Of a stretch of DNA of 64,000 nt, positions 9,003-18,458 are shown one piece after another. The stretch is from positions 19,152 through 83,151 of the forward strand of contig CACZAN010000024.1 in NCBI GenBank assembly GCA_902779165.1. The letters run 5' to 3'. How positions within the stretch are numbered: the first letter of the stretch is position 1; every line of letters begins with the position of its first letter. The position numbers were made by a program, and so were the translations under genes. The DNA comes from an uncultured Bacteroidales bacterium (GTDB taxonomy: Bacteria > Bacteroidota > Bacteroidia > Bacteroidales > Bacteroidaceae). The notes beneath the pieces are model-generated. The model was not told the origin of the DNA. It did not search any database and saw nothing but the letters and a program-made list of their open reading frames with translations.

Positions 9003-9998
9003 ATGGCAGAATCCATTGACATTCGCGAACTCAACGAGCGCATCGAGCGCCAGAGTGGTTTCGTCACCAACTTAATGACCGGTATGGATCAGGTCATCGT
9101 GGGACAGCGACACCTCGTAGAGTCCCTACTTATCGGCCTTCTCTCCGACGGCCACGTCCTCCTCGAAGGCGTCCCTGGTCTCGCAAAGACCCTCGCCATC
9201 AAGACTTTGGCGCAACTTATCGACGCAAAGTTCAGCCGCATTCAGTTTACCCCAGACCTGCTTCCTGCAGATGTCACCGGAACTATGATCTATTCTCAAA
9301 AGGACGAGAAGTTCATGGTCGAACAGGGGCCGGTCTTCGCTAACTTTGTCCTCGCCGACGAAATAAACCGTGCTCCCGCCAAGGTGCAGAGTGCTCTGCT
9401 CGAAGCCATGCAGGAGCGTGAGGTCACCATCGGAAAGCAGACCTTCCACCTGCCCTCGCCATTCCTCGTGCTGGCTACGCAGAACCCTATCGAACAGGAA
9501 GGCACATACCCACTGCCCGAGGCACAGGTAGACCGCTTCATGCTGAAGGTGGTCATCAGCTACCCAAAACTCGAAGAGGAGAAGCGCATCATTCGTCAGA
9601 ATATCGGAGGCGAGCGTACGGCTGTGCGTGCCGTCCTCTCTACAAAGGAGATTATGGAAGCACGAGAGGTTGTGCGTCAGGTTTATCTCGACGAGAAGAT
9701 TGAACAATATATCGCCGATATTGTATTCGCTACACGTTTCCCTGAAAACTACGGATTGAAAGAAATCAAGGACTTCATCGAATTCGGAGGATCGCCCCGT
9801 GCAAGCATCAACCTGGCACTCGCGGCTCGTGCCTACGCTTTCATCAAGCGACGTGGCTACGTCATTCCCGAGGATGTTCGTGCCGTTGCTCACGATGTGC
9901 TGCGCCATCGTATCGGGCTCACCTACGAAGCCGAGGCCAACAATGTCAGTGCCGACGAAATCGTCAGCAAGATTCTGAACAAGGTAGAAGTACCCTAA
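9003..9998 (+). CDS. MoxR-family AAA+ ATPase
   Basis: A 331-residue MoxR-type AAA+ chaperone ATPase, thought to mature VWA-domain complexes. Walker A is GVPGLAKT near residues 56-63, with the Leu-Ala-Lys-Thr variant usual in this family; Walker B and helix VLADEINRAPAKVQSALLEA lie near 113-132, sensor 1 is ATQNP, and the lid domain contains GGSPRASI. It is the first gene of the bat aerotolerance operon and precedes DUF58 and VWA genes, its usual partners. Its last bases and stop codon are tandemly duplicated just downstream (9980-10021). Confidence 0.95.
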   Translation: MAESIDIRELNERIERQSGFVTNLMTGMDQVIVGQRHLVESLLIGLLSDGHVLLEGVPGLAKTLAIKTLAQLIDAKFSRIQFTPDLLPADVTGTMIYSQKDEKFMVEQGPVFANFVLADEINRAPAKVQSALLEAMQEREVTIGKQTFHLPSPFLVLATQNPIEQEGTYPLPEAQVDRFMLKVVISYPKLEEEKRIIRQNIGGERTAVRAVLSTKEIMEAREVVRQVYLDEKIEQYIADIVFATRFPENYGLKEIKDFIEFGGSPRASINLALAARAYAFIKRRGYVIPEDVRAVAHDVLRHRIGLTYEAEANNVSADEIVSKILNKVEVP

Positions 9999-10021
9999 TT
10001 CAAGGTAGAAGTGCTCTAATT
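9980..10021. repeat. 21-bp tandem duplication at the moxR stop codon
   Basis: Two adjacent 21-bp copies, 9980-10000 and 10001-10021, both starting CAAGGTAGAAGT and ending CTAATT, with differences only in the centre. The moxR stop codon is in the first copy. It lies in the 129-base moxR-DUF58 spacer, which also holds the hairpin CCGCGAT-TCT-ATCGCGG (10083-10099). Confidence 0.85.
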
Positions 10022-10127
10022 TGACGATTTAAGGTTTTAAGGCCTGAGAAATTGGGGCCTCAAGAATTGTCCCGTTTCTTCCACCGCGATTCTATCGCGG
10101 CTCCCTGAAATCATAAAACATACAATC

Positions 10128-10997
10128 GTGGAAACATCTGAAATCCTTAAGCGCGTCCGCCAGATAGAAATCAAGACCCGCGGCCTCTCCTCGAACATCT
10201 TTGCCGGAGAGTACCACTCGGCCTTCAAGGGGCGTGGTATGGCCTTCAGCGAAGTGCGTGAATATCAGTACGGCGACGATATCCGCGACATAGAATGGAA
10301 CGTTACCGCCCGATTCAACAAACCTTATATCAAGGTTTTCGAAGAGGAACGTGAACTGACCGTGATGTTGCTCGTGGACGTCAGCGGAAGTCTTGACTTC
10401 GGAACCACCGTACAGACCAAGCGTGATATGGTTACAGAGATTGCAGCCACACTGGCCTTCAGCGCCATACAGAACAACGATAAGATTGGCGTCATCTTCT
10501 TTTCCGACCGCATAGAGAAGTTTATACCGCCGAAGAAGGGTCGCAAGCACATCCTTTATATCATCCGAGAGCTCCTGGACTTCAAGCCCGAGAGCCAGCG
10601 GACCGATATACAGCAGGCTGTGGAATATCTCACCCAGGTTATCAAGCGCCGCTGCACCTGTTTTCTGCTCAGCGACTTCATTGATGAGCGCGACTTCCGT
10701 CAGCCACTGACCATTGCCAACCGTAAGCACGATGTCGTGGCCATCCAGGTCTATGACCGACGCATTGCAGAACTGCCTGACGTGGGACTGATGCGGTTGA
10801 GGGATGCCGAGACGGGGCATCTACAGTGGATAGACACCTCCAGCCGTAAGGTGAGGGCTGCCCAGTCCCGATGGTGGCACGAACAGACCCAGCGCCTGAA
10901 CGATATCTTCTCGCGGAGCAATGTTGATCACGTCAGCGTGCGTACAGACCAAGATTACGTGGTGGCACTGCGAAGCCTATTTGCACAAAGAACGTAA
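10128..10997 (+). CDS. DUF58-domain protein of the bat operon
   Basis: A 289-residue DUF58 protein with a VWA-like fold. Family landmarks are SEVREYQYGDDIRDIEWN (residues about 41-58), followed by NKPYIKVFEEER and LLVDVSGSLDFG near 80-91, where D-x-S-x-S forms the metal site. No membrane segment is evident, so it is probably cytoplasmic or peripheral. The start is GTG at 10128; no better ATG lies nearby. It stands between moxR and the membrane/VWA genes, the standard Bacteroidetes order. The molecular role is not established; MoxR-DUF58-VWA modules are thought to act in envelope stress. Confidence 0.9.
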   Translation: METSEILKRVRQIEIKTRGLSSNIFAGEYHSAFKGRGMAFSEVREYQYGDDIRDIEWNVTARFNKPYIKVFEEERELTVMLLVDVSGSLDFGTTVQTKRDMVTEIAATLAFSAIQNNDKIGVIFFSDRIEKFIPPKKGRKHILYIIRELLDFKPESQRTDIQQAVEYLTQVIKRRCTCFLLSDFIDERDFRQPLTIANRKHDVVAIQVYDRRIAELPDVGLMRLRDAETGHLQWIDTSSRKVRAAQSRWWHEQTQRLNDIFSRSNVDHVSVRTDQDYVVALRSLFAQRT

Positions 10998-10999
10998 AA

Positions 11000-12079
11000 A
11001 TGATGAGATTCAGAAATATCATCCTGCTATCGCTTCTGATAATAGCGACGACAGCCAGGGCTCAAGTCATCTTTGATGCGCGTATCGATACACTCATACT
11101 GCTCATCGGAGAACAGCGCGAGCTAACCCTCGATGTCACCTGCGGAGCCCAGCAGAAACTGAAGATGCCCGATTACAAACCGATGCAGCCCTTGGCGCAA
11201 GACGTCGAAATCGTTGAACTGCTCGGTACAGATACTACCTTCCTCGATGAAGGCCATAGGATGCAGGTCCTGCAGCGATATTCTATTACCGCATGGGACT
11301 CTGCCTTCGTGTTGCTGCCTCCCTTTGAGGTTGAAGTAGACGGCCAGCAGTATAAGTCCAATCAATTAGCCCTGAAGGTACTTACGGTTCCTGTAGACAC
11401 CGTTCATGTCGACCAGTTCTTCCCTCCAAAGGATATCCAGAACAATCCTTTCTCTTGGGATGACTGGAAACCCGTGATGTGGTTCGTAGGCATCAATCAG
11501 CTACTGGCACTTATCCTCCTATGGATTTACAGCCGCTGGCGCGAGAACAAACCGCTCATCCGCATCATCCGCCGAAAGGTGAAGTTGCCGCCCCATCAGG
11601 TGGCTATGACCGAGATCGAACGTATCAAGGCAGATCGTAAGTGGGCGGAGGAAGACAGCAAGGAATACTACACCCAGCTCACGGATACTCTGCGCAACTA
11701 TATCAAGGAGCGCTACGGATTCAACGCTACCGAGATGACATCCTCTGAGATTATTGAACGACTGCTGCAGGAACAGGACGAACAGGCGTTGGCGGAATTG
11801 CGCCAGCTCTTCACCACCGCCGACCTCGTCAAGTTCGCCAAGTGGACGACGCTCATCAATGAGAACGACGCCAACCTCGTCAGCGCCATCGACTTCATCA
11901 ATCAGACGAAGATTGAGGTAGATCCCAACGCACCCACAGAAATCGTGGAGGTGCCCGAGGAAGTGAAGCAAAGCCAGAAGCGATCGTTCGCCCTGAAGGC
12001 CGTCATGTGGGTGATTGCCGTCATCGCCGTAGCCTTTGTTGCTTATGCTCTCTACCTCTCTATCGACTTAATCCGTTAA
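11000..12079 (+). CDS. Membrane protein of the bat operon (signal peptide, two TM segments)
   Basis: A 359-residue envelope protein without an established function. An N-terminal signal peptide (IILLSLLIIATTARAQ) leads to a periplasmic beta-rich domain of about 140 residues. A membrane segment follows near 158-175 (WFVGINQLLALILLWIY), then a charged cytoplasmic domain with the helical signature EYYTQLTDTLRNYIKERYG, and a second membrane segment at the C-terminus. That helical part resembles the C-terminal domain of BatD (16.6-16.9 kb), so the two may be distant paralogs. It starts 2 bases after DUF58 and 4 bases before batA. Either ATG 11000 or ATG 11003 can be the start. Confidence 0.85.
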   Translation: MMRFRNIILLSLLIIATTARAQVIFDARIDTLILLIGEQRELTLDVTCGAQQKLKMPDYKPMQPLAQDVEIVELLGTDTTFLDEGHRMQVLQRYSITAWDSAFVLLPPFEVEVDGQQYKSNQLALKVLTVPVDTVHVDQFFPPKDIQNNPFSWDDWKPVMWFVGINQLLALILLWIYSRWRENKPLIRIIRRKVKLPPHQVAMTEIERIKADRKWAEEDSKEYYTQLTDTLRNYIKERYGFNATEMTSSEIIERLLQEQDEQALAELRQLFTTADLVKFAKWTTLINENDANLVSAIDFINQTKIEVDPNAPTEIVEVPEEVKQSQKRSFALKAVMWVIAVIAVAFVAYALYLSIDLIR

Positions 12080-12083
12080 GACT

Positions 12084-13082
12084 ATGCAATTTGCACATCC
12101 ATATTTCCTCCTGCTACTGCTGCTGCTCGTACCTTATATAATATGGTATCTCCTGCGGCACCGTACCAGCGAGCCTACGTTGCAGGTGTCTTCGACATCA
12201 GCATTCCGACATGCGCCCCGCACCTACAAGCAGTTCCTGGTCCATGCGCCCTTCCTTCTGCGTTGTCTCTCATTCCTGATGATTGTGCTCGTGCTCTGCC
12301 GTCCACAGACCAGTAACTCCTGGAGCGACCGCACCATCGAAGGTATTGATATCATGCTCTGTGTGGATATCTCGACATCCATGCTGGCCGAGGACCTGAG
12401 GCCGAATCGTATCGAAGCCGCCAAGAAGGTGGCCGCAGAGTTCATCGCGGGCCGTCCGAATGATAATATTGGTCTCACCATCTTCTCCGGCGAGTCCTTC
12501 ACCCAATGTCCGATGACCACAGACCATGCCGTGCTGCTGAATCTCTTCGAGAATGTCAGCTGTGATATGGTGCAGCGTGGACTCATGGACGATGGAACGG
12601 CAATAGGCATGGGATTGGCCAACGCCATCACACGCCTCAAGGACAGTAAGGCCAAGTCTAAGGTCATTATCCTGTTGACCGACGGCTCCAACAATGCTGG
12701 CGACATCTCACCGCTGACGGCAGCCGAAATCGCCAAAAGTTTCGGAATTCGCGTCTATACCATAGGCGTAGGAACCAATGGAACAGCACGTTATCCTTAT
12801 CCCGTAGGAGGGCGGATTGAGTACATCAACATTCCAGTAGAGATTGACGAGAAGACCCTCGCGTCCATTGCCCGCACCACCGACGGCGAGTTCTACCGCG
12901 CCACCAATAATGCCAAGTTACGTGAGGTCTATCAGGAAATCGACAAACTGGAGAAGACCAAGATGAACGTCAAGCAGTACTCCAAGCGCTATGAGGCCTT
13001 TGCTCCCTTTGCACTTTTCGCATGCCTCTTCATACTGCTCGAAATCCTTCTGCGTGAAACCATTCTCAAGAAAATTCCATAA
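12084..13082 (+). CDS. batA: BatA, VWA-domain membrane protein
   Basis: A 332-residue inner-membrane protein. Two N-terminal hydrophobic segments (residues about 6-24 and 55-72) precede a von Willebrand factor A domain with an intact MIDAS motif, DISTS near residue 94, with Thr in DDGTAIG and Asp in LLTDGSNNAGD. A C-terminal membrane segment (FALFACLFILLEILL) closes it. Bat proteins were linked to aerotolerance in Bacteroides fragilis and probably form an envelope complex with MoxR. A variant GGRIEYINIPVEIDE stretch is typical of BatA. It is followed by a second VWA gene after 45 bases. Confidence 0.93.
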   Translation: MQFAHPYFLLLLLLLVPYIIWYLLRHRTSEPTLQVSSTSAFRHAPRTYKQFLVHAPFLLRCLSFLMIVLVLCRPQTSNSWSDRTIEGIDIMLCVDISTSMLAEDLRPNRIEAAKKVAAEFIAGRPNDNIGLTIFSGESFTQCPMTTDHAVLLNLFENVSCDMVQRGLMDDGTAIGMGLANAITRLKDSKAKSKVIILLTDGSNNAGDISPLTAAEIAKSFGIRVYTIGVGTNGTARYPYPVGGRIEYINIPVEIDEKTLASIARTTDGEFYRATNNAKLREVYQEIDKLEKTKMNVKQYSKRYEAFAPFALFACLFILLEILLRETILKKIP

Positions 13083-13127
13083 TCTGTTAAGTATGTTGCC
13101 GTTCTGCGGCAACGAATCCAACTGCCT

Positions 13128-14882
13128 ATGTTCCGCTTCGAGAATCCCATATACCTCTATGCACTCGCAATCATTCCGCTGCTTGCGCTGCTGCATTATG
13201 GAACCAACATCCTGCGCCGCCGTCGCCTGAAAAAGTATGGCGACATGGAGTTACTGAAACCACTGATGCCCGACGTCTCACGCTGGCGTCCGGAAGTAAA
13301 GTTCTGGCTGGTGAACCTCGCACTGGCGATGATGATTGTCTGTCTCGCCCGTCCGCAATACGGTACGAAGATAGACACCCGCACTCGGAAAGGCATCGAA
13401 GCCATCATCGCACTCGATGTCTCCAACTCCATGCTGGCCGAGGATGTTACTCCCAGCCGTCTGGCCAAGTCCAAGATGCTCATTAGCAGCCTCGTGGACA
13501 ATATGGTGGACGACAAGGTTGGACTTATCGTCTATGCAGGCGAAGCCTACACCCAGCTGCCTATCACTTCAGACTACGTCTCGGCCAAGATGTTTCTCGA
13601 CAACATCTCGCCTGATATGATCGCCGTTCAGGGCACAGACATTGCCCGAGCTATCCGGCTTGCGACCCATAGCTTCACGCAACAGGAAGGCGTGGGAAGG
13701 GCCATCTTCGTCATCACCGACGGTGAGGACAACGAAGGCGGGGCTGTTGAAGCCGCTAAGGATGCCCTGAAGAAGGGGATGAATGTCTACGTACTTGGCG
13801 TAGGTTCACCTGAGGGAAGTCCGATCCCTATTCCTGGAGGTCGCGGCTACCTCACTGATAATTCTGGAAATACCGTAGTCTCTAAACTTAATGAAGAGAT
13901 GTGTCGAGAGATTGCTCAGGCCGGAGGAGGTGCATATATCTATGTAGACAACAGTTCTTCCGCTCAGGCCGCGCTACAGCGCCATGTCGACAAGCTTGCG
14001 AAGGCAGAGATGGAATCTGTACTCTACAGCGAATACGACGAGCACTTCGGCGACTTCGCCTGGGCAGCTCTGGTCCTCCTGCTCGTAGACCTCTTTATCC
14101 TTGCCCGTATGAACCATGTCTTCAGCCGAGTACGATTGTTCCGTGTTTCAGACAAGGGCGCAGCCCTGCTCCTTTTCCTCTTCTTCTCGCTGGGCACACC
14201 GGCACTCTTCAGCGACTCTTGTTCTGCCTATGCCCAGAAGAAGAACGACCGTTACTATGTGCGCCACGGTAACCGCTACTACCGCGACAGCCTCTACGCC
14301 AAGGCGCAGGTAGATTATCAGAAGGCAATAGAAAAGGATGCTTCGAACCCCACAGCTCACTACAACCTGGGCAATGCCTTCCTCTTTCAGGGTCAGCCTC
14401 AGGAGGCGATGAAAAACTATGAGAGCGCTATCCGCCTCGAAAAAGATCCGTTGCGACAGGCACAGGCTTACCACAATGCCGGTGTCATCTTCCAGAGTCA
14501 GCAGCAGTTCCAGCAGGCTATAGGATGTTATAAGAACGCTCTCCGCAAGAACCCCAAGGACGACGAGACACGCTATAACCTGGCCCTTTGTCAGCATCAG
14601 CTGAAGAACCAGCAGCAGAATCAGGACAACAACCAGGATCAGCAGCAACAGGACCAGCAGCAACAAGACCAACAGCAGCAACAACAAGACCAGCAGCAGC
14701 AACAACAGCAACAACAGCAACAACAAGACCAGCAGCAACAGCAGCAGGAACAGCCCAAGATGTCGCGTGAGAATGCTGAGCAGCTCCTGCAAGCCGCGCA
14801 GCAAGAGGAAAAACAGACGCAGGACAAGGTCAACAAAGCTCAGCAGAAACCTCAGCGTCGCCAGCTGCAGAAGCAATGGTAA
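13128..14882 (+). CDS. Fused BatB-BatC: VWA domain plus TPR and glutamine-rich tail
   Basis: One 584-residue frame joins two proteins that are normally separate. Residues 1-330 are BatB: two N-terminal membrane segments, VWA with MIDAS LDVSNS near 96, ITDGEDNEGG, and a membrane segment near 309-327. Residues about 343-363 (AALLLFLFFSLGTPALF, then SAYAQ) look like the old BatC signal peptide, now an internal membrane segment that would place the TPR part (about 370-490) in the periplasm. The tail at 491-543 is Gln/Asp rich, encoded by CAG/CAA repeats that could slip. No start codon or stop separates the halves. A missed stop by sequencing error is possible, but the frame is clean throughout. 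Confidence 0.9.
   Translation: MFRFENPIYLYALAIIPLLALLHYGTNILRRRRLKKYGDMELLKPLMPDVSRWRPEVKFWLVNLALAMMIVCLARPQYGTKIDTRTRKGIEAIIALDVSNSMLAEDVTPSRLAKSKMLISSLVDNMVDDKVGLIVYAGEAYTQLPITSDYVSAKMFLDNISPDMIAVQGTDIARAIRLATHSFTQQEGVGRAIFVITDGEDNEGGAVEAAKDALKKGMNVYVLGVGSPEGSPIPIPGGRGYLTDNSGNTVVSKLNEEMCREIAQAGGGAYIYVDNSSSAQAALQRHVDKLAKAEMESVLYSEYDEHFGDFAWAALVLLLVDLFILARMNHVFSRVRLFRVSDKGAALLLFLFFSLGTPALFSDSCSAYAQKKNDRYYVRHGNRYYRDSLYAKAQVDYQKAIEKDASNPTAHYNLGNAFLFQGQPQEAMKNYESAIRLEKDPLRQAQAYHNAGVIFQSQQQFQQAIGCYKNALRKNPKDDETRYNLALCQHQLKNQQQNQDNNQDQQQQDQQQQDQQQQQQDQQQQQQQQQQQQDQQQQQQEQPKMSRENAEQLLQAAQQEEKQTQDKVNKAQQKPQRRQLQKQW
14610..14755. repeat. CAG/CAA microsatellite coding poly-Gln/Asp in batB-batC
   Basis: A run of CAG, CAA and GAC/GAT codons, almost pure glutamine broken by single aspartates. 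A length change that is not a multiple of three would alter only the protein's last few dozen residues. Mixed CAG/CAA usage should dampen slippage. Confidence 0.85.
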
Positions 14883-14896
14883 TAGGCCGTTTGGTC

Positions 14897-14984
14897 GAGT
14901 TCCACTGCTGGAACTGGCGAGTTCCACTGCTGGAACTCACGAATTCCACTGCTGGAACTCACGAATTCCACTGCTGGAACTCGC
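14897..14984. repeat. 22-bp tandem repeat array 2 (four units)
   Basis: Four exact 22-bp units at 14897, 14919, 14941 and 14963, in the 200-base spacer between batB-batC and batD. Each unit holds a hairpin: GAGTTCCA-CTGC-TGGAACTC in the second unit, GAATTCCA in the third and fourth. Differences between units are one or two bases. Confidence 0.95.
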
Positions 14985-15082
14985 TAACAGATAAGGACGC
15001 AAATCCGAATCCGGCTCCCGCAGCCTCACCGACTTAAGGTCGTAAAGAACCAAAACAACAAAGGATAAACAAGAACAATTAT

Positions 15083-16942
15083 ATGAAAAGACATTTAGTT
15101 CTATTTTCATTCCTTCTCTTTCTCCTGCCCGCATGGGCGCAGGTACGCATCACCGTCCAGGCACCGTCTGACGTCGTGGAGGGCGACCGCTTCCGCATAT
15201 CCTATGTGGTGAACACGCAGGATATCGAGAACTTCAAGGTTGATAAGTTCGAGGGGCTTGTGGAGCTCTATGGGCCCAGCCAAAGCCGTTCGTCCAGCGT
15301 TTCTATAGTCAACGGACGAACCACGTCGTCCAGCACCATTACGTTCACGTACACGGTGACGACGGAGAAGCCTGGCACCTTCCACGTTCCGGCAGCGACC
15401 GTTGTCAGCGACGGCAAGGCCTACAAGTCCGACTCTCCTACCATCAATGTATTGCCGGGCGGTAGCAGATCTGGCGGCGGCTCAGCTGGCGGTGGCCAAG
15501 GTGCGCAGGGTGGGGGGCAGGCCCACCAGAATCCAGCCGATCGTATGCACGTTGCTGATGTGGGCGACCGCATCACCGGAAAGGATATCTTCATCGCCGT
15601 CACAGCCTCGAAGAAGCGGGTGTTCGAGCAGGAAGCTGTCTTGCTGACTTATAAGCTCTACACCCTTGTGAATATCAGCAGTCTGGAAGGAAAGATGCCC
15701 GAACTCGACGGCTTCCATGTGCAGGAAATCAACCGCCAGCGTCAGCCCGAGTTGAAGATGGAGCACTACAACGGCAAGAACTATGGAACGGTCGTTTGGT
15801 CGCAGTATGTGGTATTCCCCCAGCAGACGGGTACGCTTCGTATTCCAGAAATCAAGTACGAAGCCACCGTCGTGCAGCAGAACCGCAGCGCCGATCCCTT
15901 CGATATCTTCTTCGGCGGAGGTTCGATGATGCAGGAAGTCCGAAAGACTGTGATGGCTCCTGCCGTCACCCTGCAGGTCGATGCCCTTCCCACTCCTAAG
16001 CCCGCGAACTTCTCAGGAGCCGTAGGACGTTTCAGCATTGCTTCTACGCTTACTCCCCAGGAACTGAAGGCCAACGATGCAACGACCCTGCGCCTGACCG
16101 TGACGGGAACGGGTAATATGAAGCTGATGAAAGCTCCTGAAGTGGCTTGGCCCAAGGACTTTGAACGCTACGACCCGAAGACTGAGGACAAGACTTCCGT
16201 CGGTGCTACGGGTTCCTCGGGCAGTGTCCTCTATGACTTCATTGCTGTGCCCCGTCATCAAGGCAAGTTCGAGCTGCCTCCAGTGGAGTTCTGCTACTTC
16301 GATCCCGATGCCCGTGAGTACAAGACCGTATCGACAGCCAGCTACACCATCGATGTAGCCAAAGGCAAGGGCGGCAGCTCTTCCTCTCAAGCTATGTCGA
16401 AGGAAGAAGTGGAACTGCTGAACAGCGATATTCATTATATCAAAACAGGCGAGCCCACTTATCTCACCGCAGATTCCGCCCTCTTTGGTTCCTCGCGTTA
16501 TTGGATGACTTATGGTATCGCTCTGGTGGCCTTTGGCGTGTTGATGTTCATCTTCCGTCGCAGAGCTGTGGCGAATGCCGACTTGGTAGGCCGACGGGGC
16601 AGAGGCGCCAGCAAGGTAGCCACCAAACGTCTGAAGACAGCCCGCAAGCTGATGGCTGAGAACAACGCAACCGCCTTCTATGAGGAGACGATGAAAGCAC
16701 TCTGGGGCTATGTCGGCGACAAACTGAATATTCCCGTCAGCGAGCTCTCGAAGGATAATGTGAGGGAAAAACTGACCGCTCGTCAGTTGTCCGACGAACT
16801 CATCGACCAGTTCCTCCGTGCTCTGGACGATTGTGAGTTTGCGCGCTTTGCTCCCGGTGACCCTGCTGATACGATGGACAAGATCTATGCCTCTGCCGAA
16901 GAGGTCATCAATAAAATGGAAACAGAACTGAAAAGGAAATAA
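15083..16942 (+). CDS. batD: BatD, oxygen-tolerance membrane protein
   Basis: A 619-residue BatD-family protein. A signal peptide (ends LPAWAQ, residue 20) is followed by a long periplasmic region with repeated beta-sandwich units; each begins with phrases like APSDVVEGDRFRISY and GTLRIPEIKYEA. A Gly/Ser/Gln linker lies near residues 131-150. A membrane segment near 472-494 (YGIALVAFGVLMFIFRRR) leads to a basic cytoplasmic tail with FYEETMKALWGYVGDKL. Position between batC and batE is the standard order. It likely scaffolds the Bat complex; no enzymatic motif is visible. Confidence 0.93.
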   Translation: MKRHLVLFSFLLFLLPAWAQVRITVQAPSDVVEGDRFRISYVVNTQDIENFKVDKFEGLVELYGPSQSRSSSVSIVNGRTTSSSTITFTYTVTTEKPGTFHVPAATVVSDGKAYKSDSPTINVLPGGSRSGGGSAGGGQGAQGGGQAHQNPADRMHVADVGDRITGKDIFIAVTASKKRVFEQEAVLLTYKLYTLVNISSLEGKMPELDGFHVQEINRQRQPELKMEHYNGKNYGTVVWSQYVVFPQQTGTLRIPEIKYEATVVQQNRSADPFDIFFGGGSMMQEVRKTVMAPAVTLQVDALPTPKPANFSGAVGRFSIASTLTPQELKANDATTLRLTVTGTGNMKLMKAPEVAWPKDFERYDPKTEDKTSVGATGSSGSVLYDFIAVPRHQGKFELPPVEFCYFDPDAREYKTVSTASYTIDVAKGKGGSSSSQAMSKEEVELLNSDIHYIKTGEPTYLTADSALFGSSRYWMTYGIALVAFGVLMFIFRRRAVANADLVGRRGRGASKVATKRLKTARKLMAENNATAFYEETMKALWGYVGDKLNIPVSELSKDNVREKLTARQLSDELIDQFLRALDDCEFARFAPGDPADTMDKIYASAEEVINKMETELKRK

Positions 16943-16946
16943 GGCA

Positions 16947-17693
16947 ATGAAACGCATCTGTATATACCTCGCAGCCCTGCTGCTCACACTTCCTGCTTTG
17001 GCCGACGAGAAAGCTCTCGCTGATTCCGCCTATGCGCATGAAGATTTCACCAAGGCAGCTCAAATCTACACCCAGCTCCTCGACTCCTGCGGCAGCAGTG
17101 CACAGCTCTACTATAACCTCGGCAACTGCTACTATCGCCAGGACTCCATCGCCCGAGCCATCCTCTGCTACGAACGTGCCCGTCTGCTCGACCCCGCTGA
17201 CGATGATGTGCGCATGAATCTCGAGATGGCGAGGGCAAAGACCGTCGACCGCGTCATGCCCGTCAACGAGATGTTCTTCGTCGCCCTCTTCCACCGCCTG
17301 GTGCTCTCGCTGAGCCTTCAGACCTGGGCTTGGTTGGGTCTGCTGACTTTTCTGCTGATGCTCTGCGCCATCGCAGCCTACTTCTTCCTCCCCACTTTGG
17401 CGGGAAAGAAGGCTGGCTTCACGGTGGCCGTCATCGCGCTGCTTGTCTGCGTCTTTGCAAACCTTGCCGCCTATCAGCAACTCCATCAACTGGAGAACCG
17501 CACGAGTGCAGTTATCATGTCTTCCTCCGTGGTCGTCAAGAGCACGCCCAGCCAAACCGGCACAGACCTCTTTATATTACATGAGGGCACGCGCGTGGAA
17601 ATCGACGACAACTCCATGAAGGAGTGGGTGGAAATTCAGATGAACGACGGCAAACAAGGTTGGATTCGTCGTGCAGATATCGAAGTGATTTAG
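16947..17693 (+). CDS. batE: BatE, TPR and SH3-like domain protein
   Basis: A 248-residue envelope protein closing the bat operon. Signal peptide (ends LPALA, residue 19), TPR repeats near 22-95 (YYNLGNCYYRQDSIARAILC), two membrane segments near 125-175, and a C-terminal bacterial SH3-like domain near 190-248 (VVKSTPSQTGTDLFILHEG ... GWIRRADIEVI). It starts 4 bases after batD. SH3b domains often bind peptidoglycan or peptides, which fits an envelope-bound complex. Confidence 0.9.
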   Translation: MKRICIYLAALLLTLPALADEKALADSAYAHEDFTKAAQIYTQLLDSCGSSAQLYYNLGNCYYRQDSIARAILCYERARLLDPADDDVRMNLEMARAKTVDRVMPVNEMFFVALFHRLVLSLSLQTWAWLGLLTFLLMLCAIAAYFFLPTLAGKKAGFTVAVIALLVCVFANLAAYQQLHQLENRTSAVIMSSSVVVKSTPSQTGTDLFILHEGTRVEIDDNSMKEWVEIQMNDGKQGWIRRADIEVI

Positions 17694-17723
17694 AATGTGG
17701 TAACTTCCCCATAGACCAGATCG

Positions 17724-18428
17724 ATGGAAGAACTGATTCATACCGACCAACAACTGTTCTTGGCCCTCAACGGCAGCGACAGCGTGTGGCTTGACCATTG
17801 TTTCCTGACCATCACGCGAACTGGTACCTGGATTCCACTCATTCTTGTTCTGCTCTATATCCTGCTGAAGAATCGTCCCTGGCGCGAGGTGTTGCTCGTC
17901 GTAGCCAGCCTTGCCCTCGTCATCTTCCTGGCCGACCGCTTTTCCAGCGGATTCTGTAAACCTTTCTTCCATCGTTTCCGCCCCAGCCACGAGCCAGCGC
18001 TGGAAGGCTATGTGGACTTGGTCGGTGACTTGCGGGGAGGGCTCTACGGCTTCATCAGTAGCCACGCCGCCAATACCTTTGGTGCCTGGGCCTTCCTCTC
18101 GCTCTATTTCCGCCGCACGGCGATGAATTGGACGCTGTTCCTCTGGGCTTGTCTCAGCAGTTTCTCTCGGATTTACCTCGGTCTGCATTTCCCCGGCGAC
18201 ATCCTTTGCGGCGCCCTCTGGGGAATCTTCTGCGGAGCCGTCTGCTTTGGCCTGATGAGGGGATTTGCCGTGTGGAAACAGATTCCTTTCTATGACTATG
18301 GGGCGACAGCACCTACGCTCTTGGGTTACTACTCCAACCCTGATGGTTTTGAGCGCAAAGATTACCTTATCTTTGCGGCTACTTTTGGGCTTACGTTGCT
18401 TTTTGTAGCGATTTATGCGCTTCTTTAG
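17724..18428 (+). CDS. PAP2-family membrane phosphatase
   Basis: A 234-residue integral membrane acid phosphatase of the PAP2 superfamily. The tripartite active site is visible: KPFFHRFRP near residues 78-86, GFISSHAANTF (His in place of PSGH) near 109-119, and SRIYLGLHFPGD near 151-162. Around these are five to six hydrophobic segments. Candidate substrates are undecaprenyl pyrophosphate or phosphatidyl-glycerophosphate; the sequence alone does not decide. It begins 30 bases after batE, so it may be read through from the bat operon. Confidence 0.9.
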   Translation: MEELIHTDQQLFLALNGSDSVWLDHCFLTITRTGTWIPLILVLLYILLKNRPWREVLLVVASLALVIFLADRFSSGFCKPFFHRFRPSHEPALEGYVDLVGDLRGGLYGFISSHAANTFGAWAFLSLYFRRTAMNWTLFLWACLSSFSRIYLGLHFPGDILCGALWGIFCGAVCFGLMRGFAVWKQIPFYDYGATAPTLLGYYSNPDGFERKDYLIFAATFGLTLLFVAIYALL

Positions 18429-18458
18429 GCCGAAATCGAAAGTTTTTTGCTCTTAAGT

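Noticed and set aside
10083-10099. Terminator between moxR and the DUF58 gene
   Set aside because: The hairpin is perfect but has no T run, and the operon continues.
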